64,000 nucleotides of DNA from Arion vulgaris (GCA_020796225.1 CM036756.1:56636616-56700615), one strand, 5' to 3'. Positions 1-11,461 are shown, numbered from the stretch's first letter. The notes: generated by a model from the letters alone, not told the origin. Numbers and translations are program-made.

Positions 1-90
1 TAAATCGCTCTTAGGCGCAAATCACATACAAATCCAATGAATGGTTTTAACACATGGTTGATATGGAAGTCGAAGAGACTGGAATTGTAT
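1..90 (+). mobile_element. SINE-A 3' remnant
   Basis: The stretch resembles the 3' half of the CGCC-headed SINE-A seen complete at 45,626-46,236 (shared signature: cacatacaaatc, then gaatggtt, then a gtggtcgatgtgga-like stretch). The 5' part is outside the window. The copy is diverged, so the assignment rests on ordered short matches. Confidence 0.5.
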
Positions 91-120
91 AAATTCATTT
101 TGTTTTTTTTGGGTTTTCAG

Positions 121-184
121 AATGCTCCAATTTATGCAGCTCCTATAAAACATTTCTACGTGACTCTGAGCTGGAACATCACCA
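121..184 (+). CDS. Possible upstream CROT exon (weak)
   Basis: A pyrimidine-rich tract ending in ttttcag and a good donor (A|GTAAGC) bracket 64 nt on the same strand as the CROT exons. One frame carries a Lys-His-Phe-Tyr string like the HFY of carnitine acyltransferases, but the expected GRTET-type motif does not follow in that frame. About 20 residues would also be missing before the 2,027 exon. It may be a real exon with an indel, or chance. Confidence 0.25.
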
Positions 185-189
185 GTAAG

Positions 190-958
190 CTAAAGCTTGT
201 ACAGAAATGATGGATTCTTCCTGTTTCAGTTTTTGCATTCATGTCTTTTATTTTCTATTAATGTAGTCATTCATATATTAAAATAATTTCTTCATTTTTG
301 TAAAAGTGAACATAAACTCTGAAAAAATATGTTGGGCATAACAAAATATAATTATTGTCCATCTGTTTTTGTTATTTCATTGTTAATCGGCCATCTCTGT
401 CTTCCACCCCATCAGGTCTTTCACAGAGGGGTACATGGTTTATTACTTGTATGGTTTATGTGAACATTGGTACCGAATTCATGCTGGGTCAACTTGAGAG
501 GCATTACAGTTGACAAAATCATACATTCACTGTAAAATTTCAACCTGTGCCCTGCTTCTACTTGGATGTACAGTTGACTGACTGGTTCTGTCATTATGTG
601 ATAAAAGTATATCCATCGCGTGTAAATAATAATAATTTTCCTAAAAAAAATACAGTGAAAACTCCTTATTCTTTGGGATAGCACAAACATATGTCCAAAA
701 CTGAAGTGCATGATTTTGAAGGCAGTTAGGAATTTATTGCCCTGACTGTATATGTTATTCTGCTTTTATAGCAAGTCAGATTTATTCACTTCTTGTGTAT
801 CCTTTGCTTGATAAAGGCATTTTGGTAGAAATGTCACATATTATTTTTTTTTTTGTAATAAGTACAACAGATAAAACAAGCATGACAAAGATTTTTTTAT
901 CTTCTTCTCTTCCACCATTTATTTTTTATAGAAGTGTTGGGGGTGAACGTTAATTTTT
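190..958. other. AT-rich stretch without recognised features
   Basis: I see no coding signal or known repeat here. It presumably lies in an intron of the CROT-like gene. Confidence 0.4.
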
Positions 959-959
959 G

Positions 960-1335
960 TGTGTGCTTTTAAAAGTCTTTGTAAGCTTTTTCATGTTCGT
1001 AAGGCTGTTCTTGATGCCGTGCTCCATTTTTTGCTGGTCTTCCTCTTGCCTTGTACTCATTATACTTTTTCTGTGTGGCTCTCTGTGGTAGGTAATACCA
1101 GGGCATTCTGGTCAGGTGTCCAAACCATTTAATCTGATGTTCATTTATGAATTGCAAACTGGTTTCACATCCAGTCTCCTTGTTTTCTTCATTTCTAATT
1201 TTGTCTCCATGTAACCCCTGCAGCTCTTCTAAGACACCTCATCTCTGTCGTTATGATTTTCCACTCATTAGCTGCTGTTTTTGGGCCATATTTGGCCCTG
1301 GTAACATAGTGTTGGCCAGAAAATCGTTCTTATGA
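960..1335 (-). mobile_element. LINE-K C-terminal fragment
   Basis: The minus strand encodes the characteristic LINE ORF2 C-terminus: a TTEMRCLRR-like string, then IKWFGHLTRMP, then QRATQKKYNEYKARGRP. It is interrupted by stops. Related pieces occur at 19,000, 30,975, 33,990, 38,945, 48,960, 49,445, 53,290 and 58,540. It is a 5'-truncated dead copy. Confidence 0.75.
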
Positions 1336-1429
1336 GATTTGCTTAGTTGTTAGCGGTATCTCTTTATGTGACAACAGTGATGTTAACTGTCCCAGTACTT
1401 TTGCTTTACTCAACAGAGATAAAATAGAA

Positions 1430-1895
1430 ATTGAACAGTTTGAAATCTCGTTCCTCCCTCAACAACAGATGGAAATGGAATGGAAGGAAATTAGAAAACA
1501 AATATGGCAAAGATCAAATACTAAGAGCATGAATATTTCCAGTGGCAGCATGGACATTTAAGGCAGTGAATAACATTGTGCTTTTGAGTATAAATGTTAC
1601 AGAAGAGTCCTCCGTATATCATGGACAGAGAAGAGAACAAATAGATCTATCTAGAAAGAACTCAAAATCAAAGAAAACTATTGATCTACAAATAAAAATG
1701 AAAAAATTAAATTGTAGACATATAAAGAGAATGAAGGGCTGAGACCATCATGGAAGGGGGGGATCCCGCAAAAGAGGAGAGGAAGATCAGGAGAAGATGG
1801 ATTGATGGTTTGAGCTGGCTACAGGGGCGGACATCTGGCCTGAAAAATTCTGAGGACTGTAAGGTGAAAAAGTTCTGCTCAGGACAAGTATTGAT
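1430..1895 (+). mobile_element. LINE-P C-terminal fragment, copy 1
   Basis: Degenerate LINE ORF2 C-terminus. It shares an ordered series of blocks (cgtatatcatg, agaaagaactcaaa, gaccatcatggaagg, ggacatctggcct) with the copy at 2,105-2,515. No intact frame remains. A minus-strand relative lies at 49,650. Confidence 0.65.
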
Positions 1896-2026
1896 GATGA
1901 TGATGATTTTGTAAAACTACAGTATTTTGATTTTATGTGTTCACCTTTTGCTACATAATTTTACTTCAGTCTTGTCTTATATAGATGAAAAAATTCATTA
2001 TTAATTATAAGTGTTTGTGATTTCAG

Positions 2027-2094
2027 CCATTAAATACAGACTTCTGTTAGCACAGAAACACAGCAGTGATTTGCAGAAGCTTGTGAATTTAAAG
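2027..2094 (+). CDS. CROT: Carnitine O-octanoyltransferase exon (internal)
   Basis: This 68-nt exon lies between acceptor tttcag and donor AAG|GTAACC. It encodes 22 residues ending HSSDLQKLVNLK, the helix preceding the DRHLLGL motif of carnitine acyltransferases; spacing from the histidine to the DRHLL aspartate equals that of vertebrate CROT as I recall it. These enzymes move medium-chain acyl groups between CoA and carnitine in peroxisomes. The exon ends in phase 0, but the next exon (8,949) needs one extra base to read DRHLLGL, so the junction is out of phase by 1 nt. Either a base was lost at the splice site or the assembly has an indel. Earlier exons with the catalytic histidine lie outside the window or were not recognised. 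Confidence 0.65.
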
Positions 2095-2104
2095 GTAACC
2101 ATAA

Positions 2105-2515
2105 AAAAACCCGATCAGAATACTAAGAGCATGCATTTTCCCCAGTGGCAACATATGGGTGGGAAGATTTACATTTAACAAGATAGTGAAAAACATATAG
2201 ATGCTTTAAATTAGGTGTTCAGGAGAGTCCCCCGTATATCATGAACAAGTGAGAACAAATAGATTATCCAGAAAGAACTCAAATTGGCTTGCTACAAATA
2301 AGAAAAGAAAATTGAAATATTTTGACATGTAAAAGGCTGAAGGGCTGAGAAGACCATCATGGAAGGAGCATTCCGGAAAAAGGAGGAGGAAGACCACAGA
2401 AAATATGGATTCAGGATGTAACTGTGGTTTGAACATACGACTGCAGGGCGGGACATCTGGCCTACAAGAGAGAAAATTCGTAGGACTTTGGGGTGGCAAG
2501 TTCTGCTAAGGAAAG
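2105..2515 (+). mobile_element. LINE-P C-terminal fragment, copy 2
   Basis: This is a second diverged copy of the 1,430-1,895 fragment in the same orientation. With compensated frameshifts it reads as a LINE C-terminus with RRRGRPQK-like and AGHLAYKREKF-like strings. The two copies may be independent insertions or a local duplication flanking the 2,027 exon. Confidence 0.6.
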
Positions 2516-2552
2516 CTATTTGTTTGATGAAATGATAAGATTATTAAAGTGA

Positions 2553-2673
2553 AAAAAGGAATAACAAGGCAGAGCATTGAAGTAGGGGGCAAATGGTTCA
2601 AGAAAAAAAGGACTCTGCAGGAAACCTTAAATGCATTTTACTGAGATAGGTGAGATATATAGAACTCAGTTTC
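2553..2673 (+). mobile_element. LINE-D fragment, left part
   Basis: This is the 3' region of a LINE whose C-terminus reads roughly WELN...GRP...EEIERVAQ. It is cut at 2,673 by the LINE at 2,674-7,787 and resumes at 7,801. The duplicated target AGAACTCAGTTTC (2,661-2,673 and 7,788-7,800) marks the interruption. Other copies: 28,545, 35,290, 37,390, 62,600. Confidence 0.75.
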
Positions 2674-5600
2674 CTCCTTTTGCCTCCCTTATCGGGTTGG
2701 AGGGTTTGTGTGCCTTTAGGACCCTTTCAGGCTTGTCTGAGTCTCTCCTGGCAGGTCTACCAAGCCGAACAGACTGAAGGTGAAACCAGACCAAAGGGAG
2801 CAGGATGGGGCCTCATAAGTGACAGTGCAGAACCCCACCGCAGTGGTAAAATGCTCTGGCTGAAACCCAAACCATCCCAGCTATGGGACAAATAGCACTT
2901 GTCCTTCTCTCTTGAGGAGGACATCCTTTTTTTTTGTCTTTCTTTTTACTATGCCTTTCCCTTAAGCATAAGGGATTAAACTACAGTGTCCGGGGAGCAC
3001 ACCCTGAAAAAAAGCCTGGTTGGTGAGCCGGCAACAGAAGGCTGAAGTCATCTAGAGTAGGACGACTCCAGACAAACCCCGGAAGACAGATCTCGTCAGC
3101 AGGGGACTGCAACTGTCTAGGGGAACAACCTCAAAAAAGATGTCCTCAGAAGAATGTGTCAGCCATTATGGCGGGAGGAATCGACAATCGAAAAACTCAA
3201 ATGGCCATGCGCAAATTTTTTATAACTGTGGGTGCCACCACCATGGGAAACAGCCAGGTGGTGGTGGGACCGGACCCCCTGCCTCGAAGGGGTCCACCTT
3301 TAGCTACTGGCGGCCCTGTTGATTCTTGCAAAGCCAGGGGAGGACAGGGTATTACTACTGGCAGAAGACAAACTTTCACCCTCACAATTTCAATGGAATG
3401 CGAAGGTAACCAAAAAAAAACGAGAGCTAGAGGACGTCTGCGAGCAGAAAAAATTGACATCTGCTGTATCAGAAGCGCCTTAATCCGGAAATAGATTCAG
3501 CATTGGAGGTTTGAAACCTTCCGTCCCGGATAAAAAAATAGACATAAGGGTGGAGTAAATAACACTAGTTCGTAATTCCATACCGGCAGTTGAACTTCAC
3601 CGGTCCAATCAGATGAGCACAGAATTCATAGCTGTTCAACTCCTTATCAACAACACTAGATGGCACTATACAATATATACTACCCCCCTCCATTCAAACG
3701 ACTGAAGCTATCAAAGTTCAAGATGACACTTTTATAGTAGGAGACTTCAACAGCCACTCACCAAGCTGGGGCTATGACACGCTAGATCCTCGAGTGAAAG
3801 CCGAAGAATGGCTGGGTCACCAACAGTCTCACCATTCTCACCACCAAAATATCCTCAACATGTTACTCAGACGTGGCGCACACCACCCCAGATCTGGCTT
3901 TTGCTACAGACGACATTCACAGGATAACCGAAGGCAAGTCTACACCAGTTGGAGGGAGTGACCATAGACCAGTAAACTCCTCATAAATAACATTTAAAAA
4001 GGGGGAAAACAAACTCTGCCCCCAGTTGGAATTACAAAAAAGGGAGACTGGAAGCTATTCCAAAAACTAGCAGACAAGTACTGTAAAGAAATTAATCAAT
4101 CAGGAAAGTGGACAGAGATGCACGTTCATTCAATAAAGCCATTTAGATGCTGCAAAAAAAGGCTATACCCAGAGGGAGGAGAAAAAACTACAAGCCATAT
4201 TGGACACCCGAGATGGGAAATTCTCCATGGGTCGCTTTGCAGTGCCAGAAATACAATGGAACTTGCACCAACGGACCAAAAAGTAATGCAACACAATGAG
4301 CAAGCCTTTATGTTAGAAAAAAAGAAACCAGCAGTGTGAAAATCCTGGAAAAAAAAAGACAGCCTCTTTGAACATGGAAAAGATACTCAAAAGTTGTGGA
4401 GACTTACAAAAGCCCTGAACGATGGCAACCCATCTAGAGGGAAAACAGTTCTCCAGCAGAGAACAACTACTCACAGGGAAAACGGCAGCCACCCTGATGG
4501 TCCCGTGTTACAAACAAGAAAGCTCATGCCCAAAAGTCAGGAGCAAGGAAAGAAGTCAGAAGTGAGATAAATGCTACATTCAAAAAGCAACAAGTGAACC
4601 CTGTATGGAGGTAGACATCACACTGACTGAGCTGCAAGAACACTGAAAAAGCTCAATCGTAAAAGGCCCCGGGACCAGATGGAGTATCAAACGACATGCT
4701 CAAACAAATAGGGCCCCAATAGCACAAGTTTCTCCAGATTTTTTAAAAATAGTTGGAGACAGGGAGAGTCCCAGACATCTGGAAAAATGCCAATCCCCAA
4801 TTTTCAAAAGTGGAAAAGAAAAGGATCCTAGGCTACAGACCTATAAGTTTGCTAAGTTGCACTGCAAAACTGCTGGAAAGTGAAACCACTAGACTCCAGT
4901 GGTTTTAGAATCCCAAACCATAAACTGGATCCAGCCGACAGGTACAGGCAGCATAGAAGCACGTGACAAGTGGCATACCTCGAAGGACAGAATGGCTTCC
5001 AGAAAAGAAAACCCTTGGTTCGACATGTCTAAGCCTTCACAAAGTCTGGAAAATGTTTTCTATCAGCTCTTCGCCAGTGGAAAACGGGGTAGAAATGATA
5101 TTGGATAAAAGACTTTCTTACCCATAGACAAGCATCTGTAAAATTGGATGGGTGCACAGTCCCAGATTCAAATTAAGAGCAGGAGTCCCACAGGGCAGAG
5201 TACTGTCCCCATTGCTTTTCCTGGTATATATTAATGATCTGCCAAACTCTGCCGAACTGTATCAACTCTCTCCCTGCTGATGATCTAGCTTTTGGTACAC
5301 TCCGGTTTCTGGGTCCTGCCATCTTTAAACTCCAGGGCCCGCCTGAACAGGGCATAATGTGGGCAATAAATGGGGTCAAAATAACGGACAAAACTATGCA
5401 GCTTTCTCATTGTCAACAAAGGAAGAACACTTCAGACTGAAATTTAAGGGTTATACTACTGACAGTTTGTCATTATAGCATAGATATCGATTTTTTAAAT
5501 TCATCATATTATGTTTGTTTGCATCTCTACTATAAATTATAAGAGTTTTTTTTATGATCCCCCAAAAAAACTTCAAAATTATTTTTCAAGCCTCCTCTAA

Positions 5601-7787
5601 AAATTTCTATGAAAATGTCTTCAATTATCTTTCTTTTGTCCCCAGATACAGGGGTTTGGGATTCAATTAACCCAATCGAGTCATGTATCATTGTAAGCTT
5701 GTCTGAGTCTAGCGATATTTGGATTTAATTAGGCTAGGCAATGACTGTATGCTGTAACAGGCGTTTCCCCGACACTTAGACTAAATTCCATATATTTAAA
5801 CACAGTTTTCTCCCATTTGTAAATTTACACGTGGTATTCGTTTCCACCATGAAAGAAATCCTCGATAGCAATTGAGATTTGACCCCCATATATATATTAA
5901 TATTGAAGTCCTTAGACAACAGAAAATGCACCTTTCTCTAACAAATAAATTTAAATGAATTTTTATGAACCCAAAGGGGGCCTATTTTCGAATTGGGTAT
6001 GTCTTATTGTTTTACCCGAGATCATTTCATGTTACAGAACAATTTAAAGTTGTCAGCTGCCCAGAATATTGGTATATTTAGGTTGTGCAGTCAAAAAAAT
6101 TGCAATTGTTATTTATTTCACTCTGTTTGGAAAACTGTACGCGTTGTTTATAATCCAACATGGCTGCGTTTCCCTGGCAACCGATAATTTATTAATGCGA
6201 AAATATCTAAATTTTCATTTTAGACCACTCTAGTAGTAACTCTAGTATCACATAATTTTATTGAGAGATAAAAAAGTTGGGAAAACCTCTACCATAACCC
6301 CTTAACGATGATATGTTCGTTCCTATACTCCAACCTTTAGGAGTTAAGTTGACAGTGTCTGACATGGAAACATCACATAATGGAAACAAACAGAAAGGCT
6401 ATGAGGAAACAAAGTGTGATGCGGAAGCTGGCTGGAACTACCTGGGAGCTGATATTCGAATCCCGGGGTCAGGTGTACACTGGTCCCGTTAGACGACCTC
6501 GAATATGCATCATCGACATGGATATCAGCAGCCCATTCAAACAAATCGATACTGGAAAAACACAAAACAGGTGTCTGCGTACTATTTTGGGGGCCATGAA
6601 ATCTACACCAATTGTAGAAATGGAAAAGGCAGCCAACATCCCGCCCTTGGAAGACAGAAGAAGGGGAAAAGTGATTCTACAGACTGAAAGGATCAAAAGA
6701 ATGCCTCACCATCCACTGCATGAAAAAATGGGGGCTAGAACAAAGAACAGACTAAAACGTCAAGTCTAAACCACAAAGCAAAAGAAATAGGAAAGTCATA
6801 CTTGGAACTACTAAATCAAAATTCCATACCTGAAGAATTGCTTTTTGATCACTGGGAACCAAACTCAGTACCACTAAACTTCTCAACCTCCATCCCCAAA
6901 TTATTAAGCAAAGATGCCGAGCCTAATCTAGTGAAAAAGCAATTACAATGGAACATCTCCATTACATGTTTCCAGAAGACAGCTGGATAAAATTTTTCAC
7001 AGATGGATCGGCAATGGAGGCAACATGAATGGTGGAGCAGGAGTGTCATTAGGCACTCCAATGCTACCACTGTGTCTCCGGCTCCTACTGGAAGATTGTT
7101 CCAACTCAAAGGAACTCATAGCCCTTCTGATGGCAGCACAGCACATGAATAAGCTGCAAGCAGCTGCAAGCAAGATGGTATTTCTTCAGACTCATTGTCA
7201 GCTATACAAGCCCTGGAGGCTAAATCCACTGACAGCCCAGTACAAAAACTACAAAGAGAACTTGCTCAGCTTTCAGAAAAAGGGAGAAAATTCACTTGCA
7301 GGGGATTCCATCTCACTGTGGCATTGCAGGCAAGAGTGCTGATGTCTTAGCTAAGGAGGGCAGTGCCAAAAAAATTAACCCTTGTCTTTTCAAGAGGTCA
7401 AACCCTCATACAGAGAAAATCTGCAGTAGACTGGAAGACAAACACTGGATATGATTATGGAAAAAACTCCCTCAAGACCTAAGCAGAACAGACCAAAGGG
7501 CATTATATTTCGACTACGCAACGGACACTGCAGACTCAACAAACACTTATACAGACTAGGAATAAATCAAACAGCTCTCTGCCAGTGTCAGCAGGCAGAA
7601 CAGACACCAGAGCATATCCTGCAAGACTGTCCTCTTCTTGTGTGAGCTGGGAAACAACATGTGGGCCCCACCCAGTCCGACCTGAAAACTAAGCTTTGGG
7701 AAACCTGACAGACCTGAAGCTGTCTGCCCAGTTTGTGGTCCACAGTAAATTAGGCGCATGACCAGAGATCGCTGAAGAAGAAGAAGA
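2674..7787 (+). mobile_element. Complete but dead I/Nimb-like LINE
   Basis: An essentially full-length non-LTR retrotransposon bounded by a perfect 13-bp target duplication (2,661-2,673 and 7,788-7,800) and ending in a GAA tail. The order is: a 5' UTR of about 460 nt, an ORF1 remnant at 3,140-3,494, an endonuclease with GDFNSHSPSWGYD near 3,740, and a reverse transcriptase with a GPDGVSND-like string near 4,675 and GVPQGRVLSPLLFLVYINDLP-like string near 5,190. An RNase H with FTDGSAMEAT follows near 6,990, then a C-terminal region with a CQCQQAEQTPEHILQDC zinc-knuckle-like motif near 7,590. Stops and frameshifts are frequent, so it cannot be active. A TTAA element interrupts the RT at 5,444-6,305. 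Confidence 0.85.
5444..6305. mobile_element. TTAA-flanked piggyBac-type element
   Basis: This 862-bp AT-rich insertion starts and ends with TTAA and has short inverted ends (TTAAGGGTTAT against TTAAGGGGTTAT on the opposite strand). Removing it with one TTAA restores a continuous LINE reading (…KFNDDMF…), which shows that it inserted into the LINE. TTAA duplication is the hallmark of piggyBac transposases. I see no transposase, so it is non-autonomous. Confidence 0.7.
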
Positions 7788-7800
7788 AGAACTCAGTTTC

Positions 7801-7885
7801 ATAGAAGAGATTGAACTAGTTGCCCATGGAGAAATTGTTTACAGGCTCTATATAACCTATAACAGTAGAAGAGGAACATAATAAT
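7801..7885 (+). mobile_element. LINE-D fragment, right part
   Basis: Continuation of the LINE-D fragment of 2,553-2,673 (…atagaagagattga…), separated from it by the inserted I/Nimb-like LINE. Confidence 0.7.
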
Positions 7886-8084
7886 ATAATGGGATTGTTA
7901 ATCTTCTATTGTATTCCAGTAATTGATCATGTTAGATCTTCATGAGGTCTTGTTAGACTTAGTTTAGTCTTCTCTAGATTCAAGCAGCGATTCATAATAT
8001 TTACTTCAGCTCTACACATGTGGGCCAATTTTAATATTTTAGTCTATTGAACGCTGAGAATTCTTAAAGTAGATGATTATGGAT

Positions 8085-8285
8085 CTGTATTTTAGTTTTG
8101 AAAGGGCTTTGCCTTTGTGTTCCCGGCCCCACTGGGGAAGCAAGAATAAACTGGACCTACAAGGCATGTTGTTGGCGCTTCTGTAGGGGCCCAGGAAGCT
8201 ACCTAGAAAAAATAAAAGCGTTGCAGAAATCGGATGTGCTACCACTTGTGGCGATAACTGCACATTGTATAACGTCTTAGGCTCA
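8085..8285 (+). mobile_element. Degraded SINE-A copy
   Basis: The order of blocks matches the CGCC-headed SINE-A: a cccggccccactggggaagcaa-like head, then cctacaaggcatgt, then aggaagctacc, then agaaatcggatgtgct. The GTCGTAAGAGGCGAC hairpin is mutated beyond pairing. It is an old copy. Confidence 0.6.
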
Positions 8286-8419
8286 GATCCTTATAAATCA
8301 AAAGAGTGGTTTAAGAAATGATCGATATTGAGCTTAAGAAGGTGTGGTATGTAATCTTGTATTGCAAGATTTGTGCTGGTGTGGTTTATGACACATGGAA
8401 CCATACTTCTTCTTGACGC

Positions 8420-8630
8420 TCCATATCGACACTTGTCAACCACTCTGTGTGATTGTATGATCTGAACCAAGAGGATGTCATTGTGCCAGTATCTGCCACA
8501 ATAGTCCCGCATTTCCGATCTCTACGCTTCTTTTTATTTACTAGGGTGCATCCCAGACTACATCAGGTTGATCTTCGACATGCATTATAGGTCTGTGGGG
8601 ACTATTCTTTGCTTCCTTAACCTAAACCCT
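8420..8630 (-). mobile_element. Degraded SINE-A copy, opposite orientation
   Basis: On the minus strand the stretch carries the SINE-A body (the reverse of catttccgatct, then ttttatttactagggt, then gcattataggt). Together with the copy at 8,085 it makes a loose inverted pair. Confidence 0.5.
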
Positions 8631-8948
8631 AGTATGGAACCCTTCAATAACATCTTCACTGGCCAGCTCAAGCAGAGCTGGTAGGTGGACATTGTTGATA
8701 CCTTATGCTAAAGGGGGGTTAAAGAAGAAGAAAAAACAAAATCAGCATACAAGAACTGCTATCTTATAATTTACCCAAATTGCCAGAAGGCATCCCTGAC
8801 TGCATCAATAGTTGATAGCCATGTACATAAGAAAAAGCTGATACTAAAGGAATAACTAAACACAAATCTTCATTAATATTTGATTGACTTGTCTGTTAGT
8901 ATTTCTGTTGGGTTTGAAATATATAGTATTCTGCAATTTTTGTTTCAG

Positions 8949-9042
8949 CCTGTGATCGTCATTTACTTGGACTGTACCTCCTAGCCAAAGAAGAGGAACT
9001 CCCTGTTCCAAGTTTGTATCAAGATCCTTCATTCACCAAAAG
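8949..9042 (+). CDS. CROT: Carnitine O-octanoyltransferase exon with DRHLLGL
   Basis: This 94-nt exon has acceptor tttcag and donor AAAAG|GTTGTG. It encodes CDRHLLGLYLLAKEEELPVP and then SLYQDPSFTKR. DRHLLGL is the family signature near the acyl/carnitine pocket, and the LPVP…DP.F.KS wording is that of CROT, not carnitine acetyltransferase. It ends in phase 2, and the next exon supplies the T that completes Ser of SGGGGNF. The correct frame needs one more base upstream than the 2,027 exon provides. Confidence 0.85.
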
Positions 9043-9102
9043 GTTGTGATGAGTATTCTGTTGTTTCTATAATTGTACATTCAGTTTTAAGAGTTTCATA
9101 TC

Positions 9103-9841
9103 TTAACCCCTTGTTTACTTGAGGTTATAGGTCGAACCTCACAGAGCATCCCAAGCATTTTTCTGCATTTCTACCAACTTATTTGAAAATGTAATAACTC
9201 TGTTATTTTTGGAATATTTGTTTGAAATATCGTATTTTGAAATAAAATATGTATGTGTATGTTTTGATAATAAAAATTTGTGTTTGTACTGCTCTATGTA
9301 CTAGTAGTACTTGATATTTGCTCAGTACTAGTACTTGTGACAGGGTCAGTTCTAGAACGCTTGCTTGGACGTAAATCACATTCTCGCCAGTATCACTATT
9401 TTCGTCATCAGTGTCTCTCACCTGTACAGAATTTTCAGAATCTGAGTGAACAGATTCACTTAATGAGAATATATCATCATCTCCGCTATCTTCATCGTTA
9501 AATATGTCGTCAGCACCATATGACAACAACGCCAATTTTCTGTTGGTGTAATCGTTCTGGAAGATTTTCTACACGCCATTTTGCTTGAACAATTTTTGAC
9601 AAAGAGAAACACTCTTTCAAAGATATAAATAACCTTCAGACGGTACTAAAAATTGACCAATGACAATGTTTTATATAAGGGAAGATGTCCCTAATGCTAT
9701 AGATAGTCTATTGTAGAGGTGGTTCCCCGTTTACTACACATATTTTGCTGATGAGTTTACTATGTGAATGTCTCATAGTTGGGATACAGCAGACGCCCAC
9801 CTACTACGTCACCCTCACATAGTTGGTAAACAAGCGGTTAA
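9103..9841 (-). mobile_element. piggyBac-type element with transposase N-terminus remnant
   Basis: A 739-bp element begins and ends with TTAA and has matching ends: TTAACCCCTTGTTTAC on the left, and TTAACCGCTTGTTTAC on the opposite strand at the right. It encloses a minus-strand reading frame resembling the start of a piggyBac transposase (see 9,203-9,535). It is best explained as an internally deleted piggyBac element. Confidence 0.75.
9203..9535 (-). pseudogene. piggyBac transposase N-terminal remnant
   Basis: The frame of 110 codons begins MALLSYGADDIFNDEDSGDD and stays rich in Asp, Glu and Ser for about 50 residues. This is the usual acidic leader of piggyBac-derived transposases (PGBD family). 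It then runs into hydrophobic noise. The DDE catalytic core is absent. The call rests on composition plus the TTAA ends, not on catalytic motifs. Confidence 0.55.
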
Positions 9842-10189
9842 AGTGCATATACAGTATTATGTCCCTTGGATCCACTTGGGAGCATAGGCAATCAACCATA
9901 ATTTTCCAGCTGTTCCTATTCTTGGCAGCCCTCTCATGTCCCCTCCTACCTTCTCCAACTGAAACTCACATGTTTGATGTATTTATCAAGTTCTCTTCTC
10001 CATATGCGTGTTGGTCTGCCTCGCTACCTTTTGCCTGTAGATTTCAGTTTATTGCATATCTCTAATGTTATTAAGTGGTTTCCTCACTGTGTGTCCTTTT
10101 CATCTCCATCTTCTGTGAATTTCTTCCTCAGCATTTCTTTGCTTAGTTCTATACCATAACTCTTCCCTGAACAGACGATACAATGGTGC

Positions 10190-11062
10190 AAGCTTAGTCT
10201 TCGGCTCTCAAAGTTATGGTGGCCGCACACCTTGAGCAGAGACTACTTGCCATTTTGATCGACTGGTAATGTCAGTGGTAGATTACGGACTCGGAATTCT
10301 TACGATATCACGATCACAATGTGAACGACTCGAACGGGTTCAGAATGAAGGTATGCGTATAGTTCTGGGCTGCACTAGAGATACCCCATTGTGAAGATGA
10401 GATATATGCTTGGCCTTCTGTCACTACGCTCCCGTCATGCAATCGCCCAAACCAAGGCATATATGAGGGTTACTTCGGATAAGAGACACCCACTACACAA
10501 GAACACTAATGATGTTAAGGGCACGAGAATCAAGCGTGGCATGTCGTGGATGGCCCAGGCTGAGAGAACAATTGGCCAGGTGACTACGGTTGCCACCCTA
10601 CCAAAAGGGGAAGAATGGATCCCAACAGATGGTAGCACGATCAACTATCTCAACGTTATCATTACTCTTGGAAGAGAATGTAGAGATTGGGGCAACATGA
10701 AGGCTGATCTCGCAGTTAAGCAGCTGATAGAAGATAATGCAAGGGATGATGTTGTTATATATACCGTTGGGTCGGTTCAACGTGGTGAGAAATCCGGCTG
10801 GGGTTTCTTGGCTAATGCGCATGGTAGGGTTGTTGCAGAGCGAAGTGGGGCATACAGGACAACTACTTCTAGTATGAGGATGGAGGTTGAGGCCGTTACT
10901 GCTGCCCTCCATTGGATTTCTGGGACTTCATTTACTGGGGCAGTTGTTGTATCTGACTCTCAGTCGATGCTTCACAAGATCCAGAAGGGCAGGTTTCGAT
11001 ATGAGTGGATGTTGTCTATAGAAGCTTCAACCTCCAGGTCTCAGATAGTTGTGATGTAGATT
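10190..11062 (+). mobile_element. LINE-E fragment with RNase H
   Basis: Encodes the thumb region and RNase H domain of an RNase H-bearing LINE. The longest open part (10,391-11,059) runs from MRYMLGLLSLRSRHAIAQTK through KRGMSWMAQAERT to the RNase H motifs. The first catalytic aspartate block reads YTVGSVQRG where the relative at 59,220 has YTDGSVKRG, so this aspartate is lost. The MEVEAV glutamate and VSDSQS aspartate remain. The C-terminus is missing. It is a dead copy. Confidence 0.8.
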
Positions 11063-11074
11063 TGGTTCTGTTCT

Positions 11075-11330
11075 ATTCTATTCAGTAGTGATCCTGCATC
11101 TCACTATAGCAGAGAAGTTCAATCCTGATTTTACTCCGTGCCAGACAGAACCATCAGTGTATACAACTACCTCTGAAGTCGGTGAAGGCTTGCCAGCATG
11201 ACGGGGGACACCAATCAAATGGTATAAACTGGCCTTCACACAAAAATCAGTCAGAAGCGCTATAGCTATACCAGGCGTCATGGCTAACACCTGAATTCAG
11301 CGGCGAATACAGAAGAAGTATACAACAGCA
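11075..11330 (-). mobile_element. Repeat-G with RNase H-like segment
   Basis: On the minus strand a short segment reads SPTSEVVVYTDGSVWHGVKSG, an RNase H first motif with its aspartate intact. It is joined to repeat-G, a block of about 150 bp (plus-strand wording cctctgaagtcgg … ggccttcacac … gaattcagcggcga … gaagaag) found again at 28,143, 29,893, 41,490 and 52,890 and inside SINE-F. Whether repeat-G is LINE coding sequence or a SINE body is unresolved. Confidence 0.5.
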
Positions 11331-11461
11331 TCATCATCTCCAACATTATCATCTATCAACTGTTTATTTTCAAGGTCTGCTTTTTTATTACAACATTCTT
11401 CTGAATTTCCTACATCCTAAGAGTGATAACCTTTCCCATGTTGATCCTTATTCATCCATCT

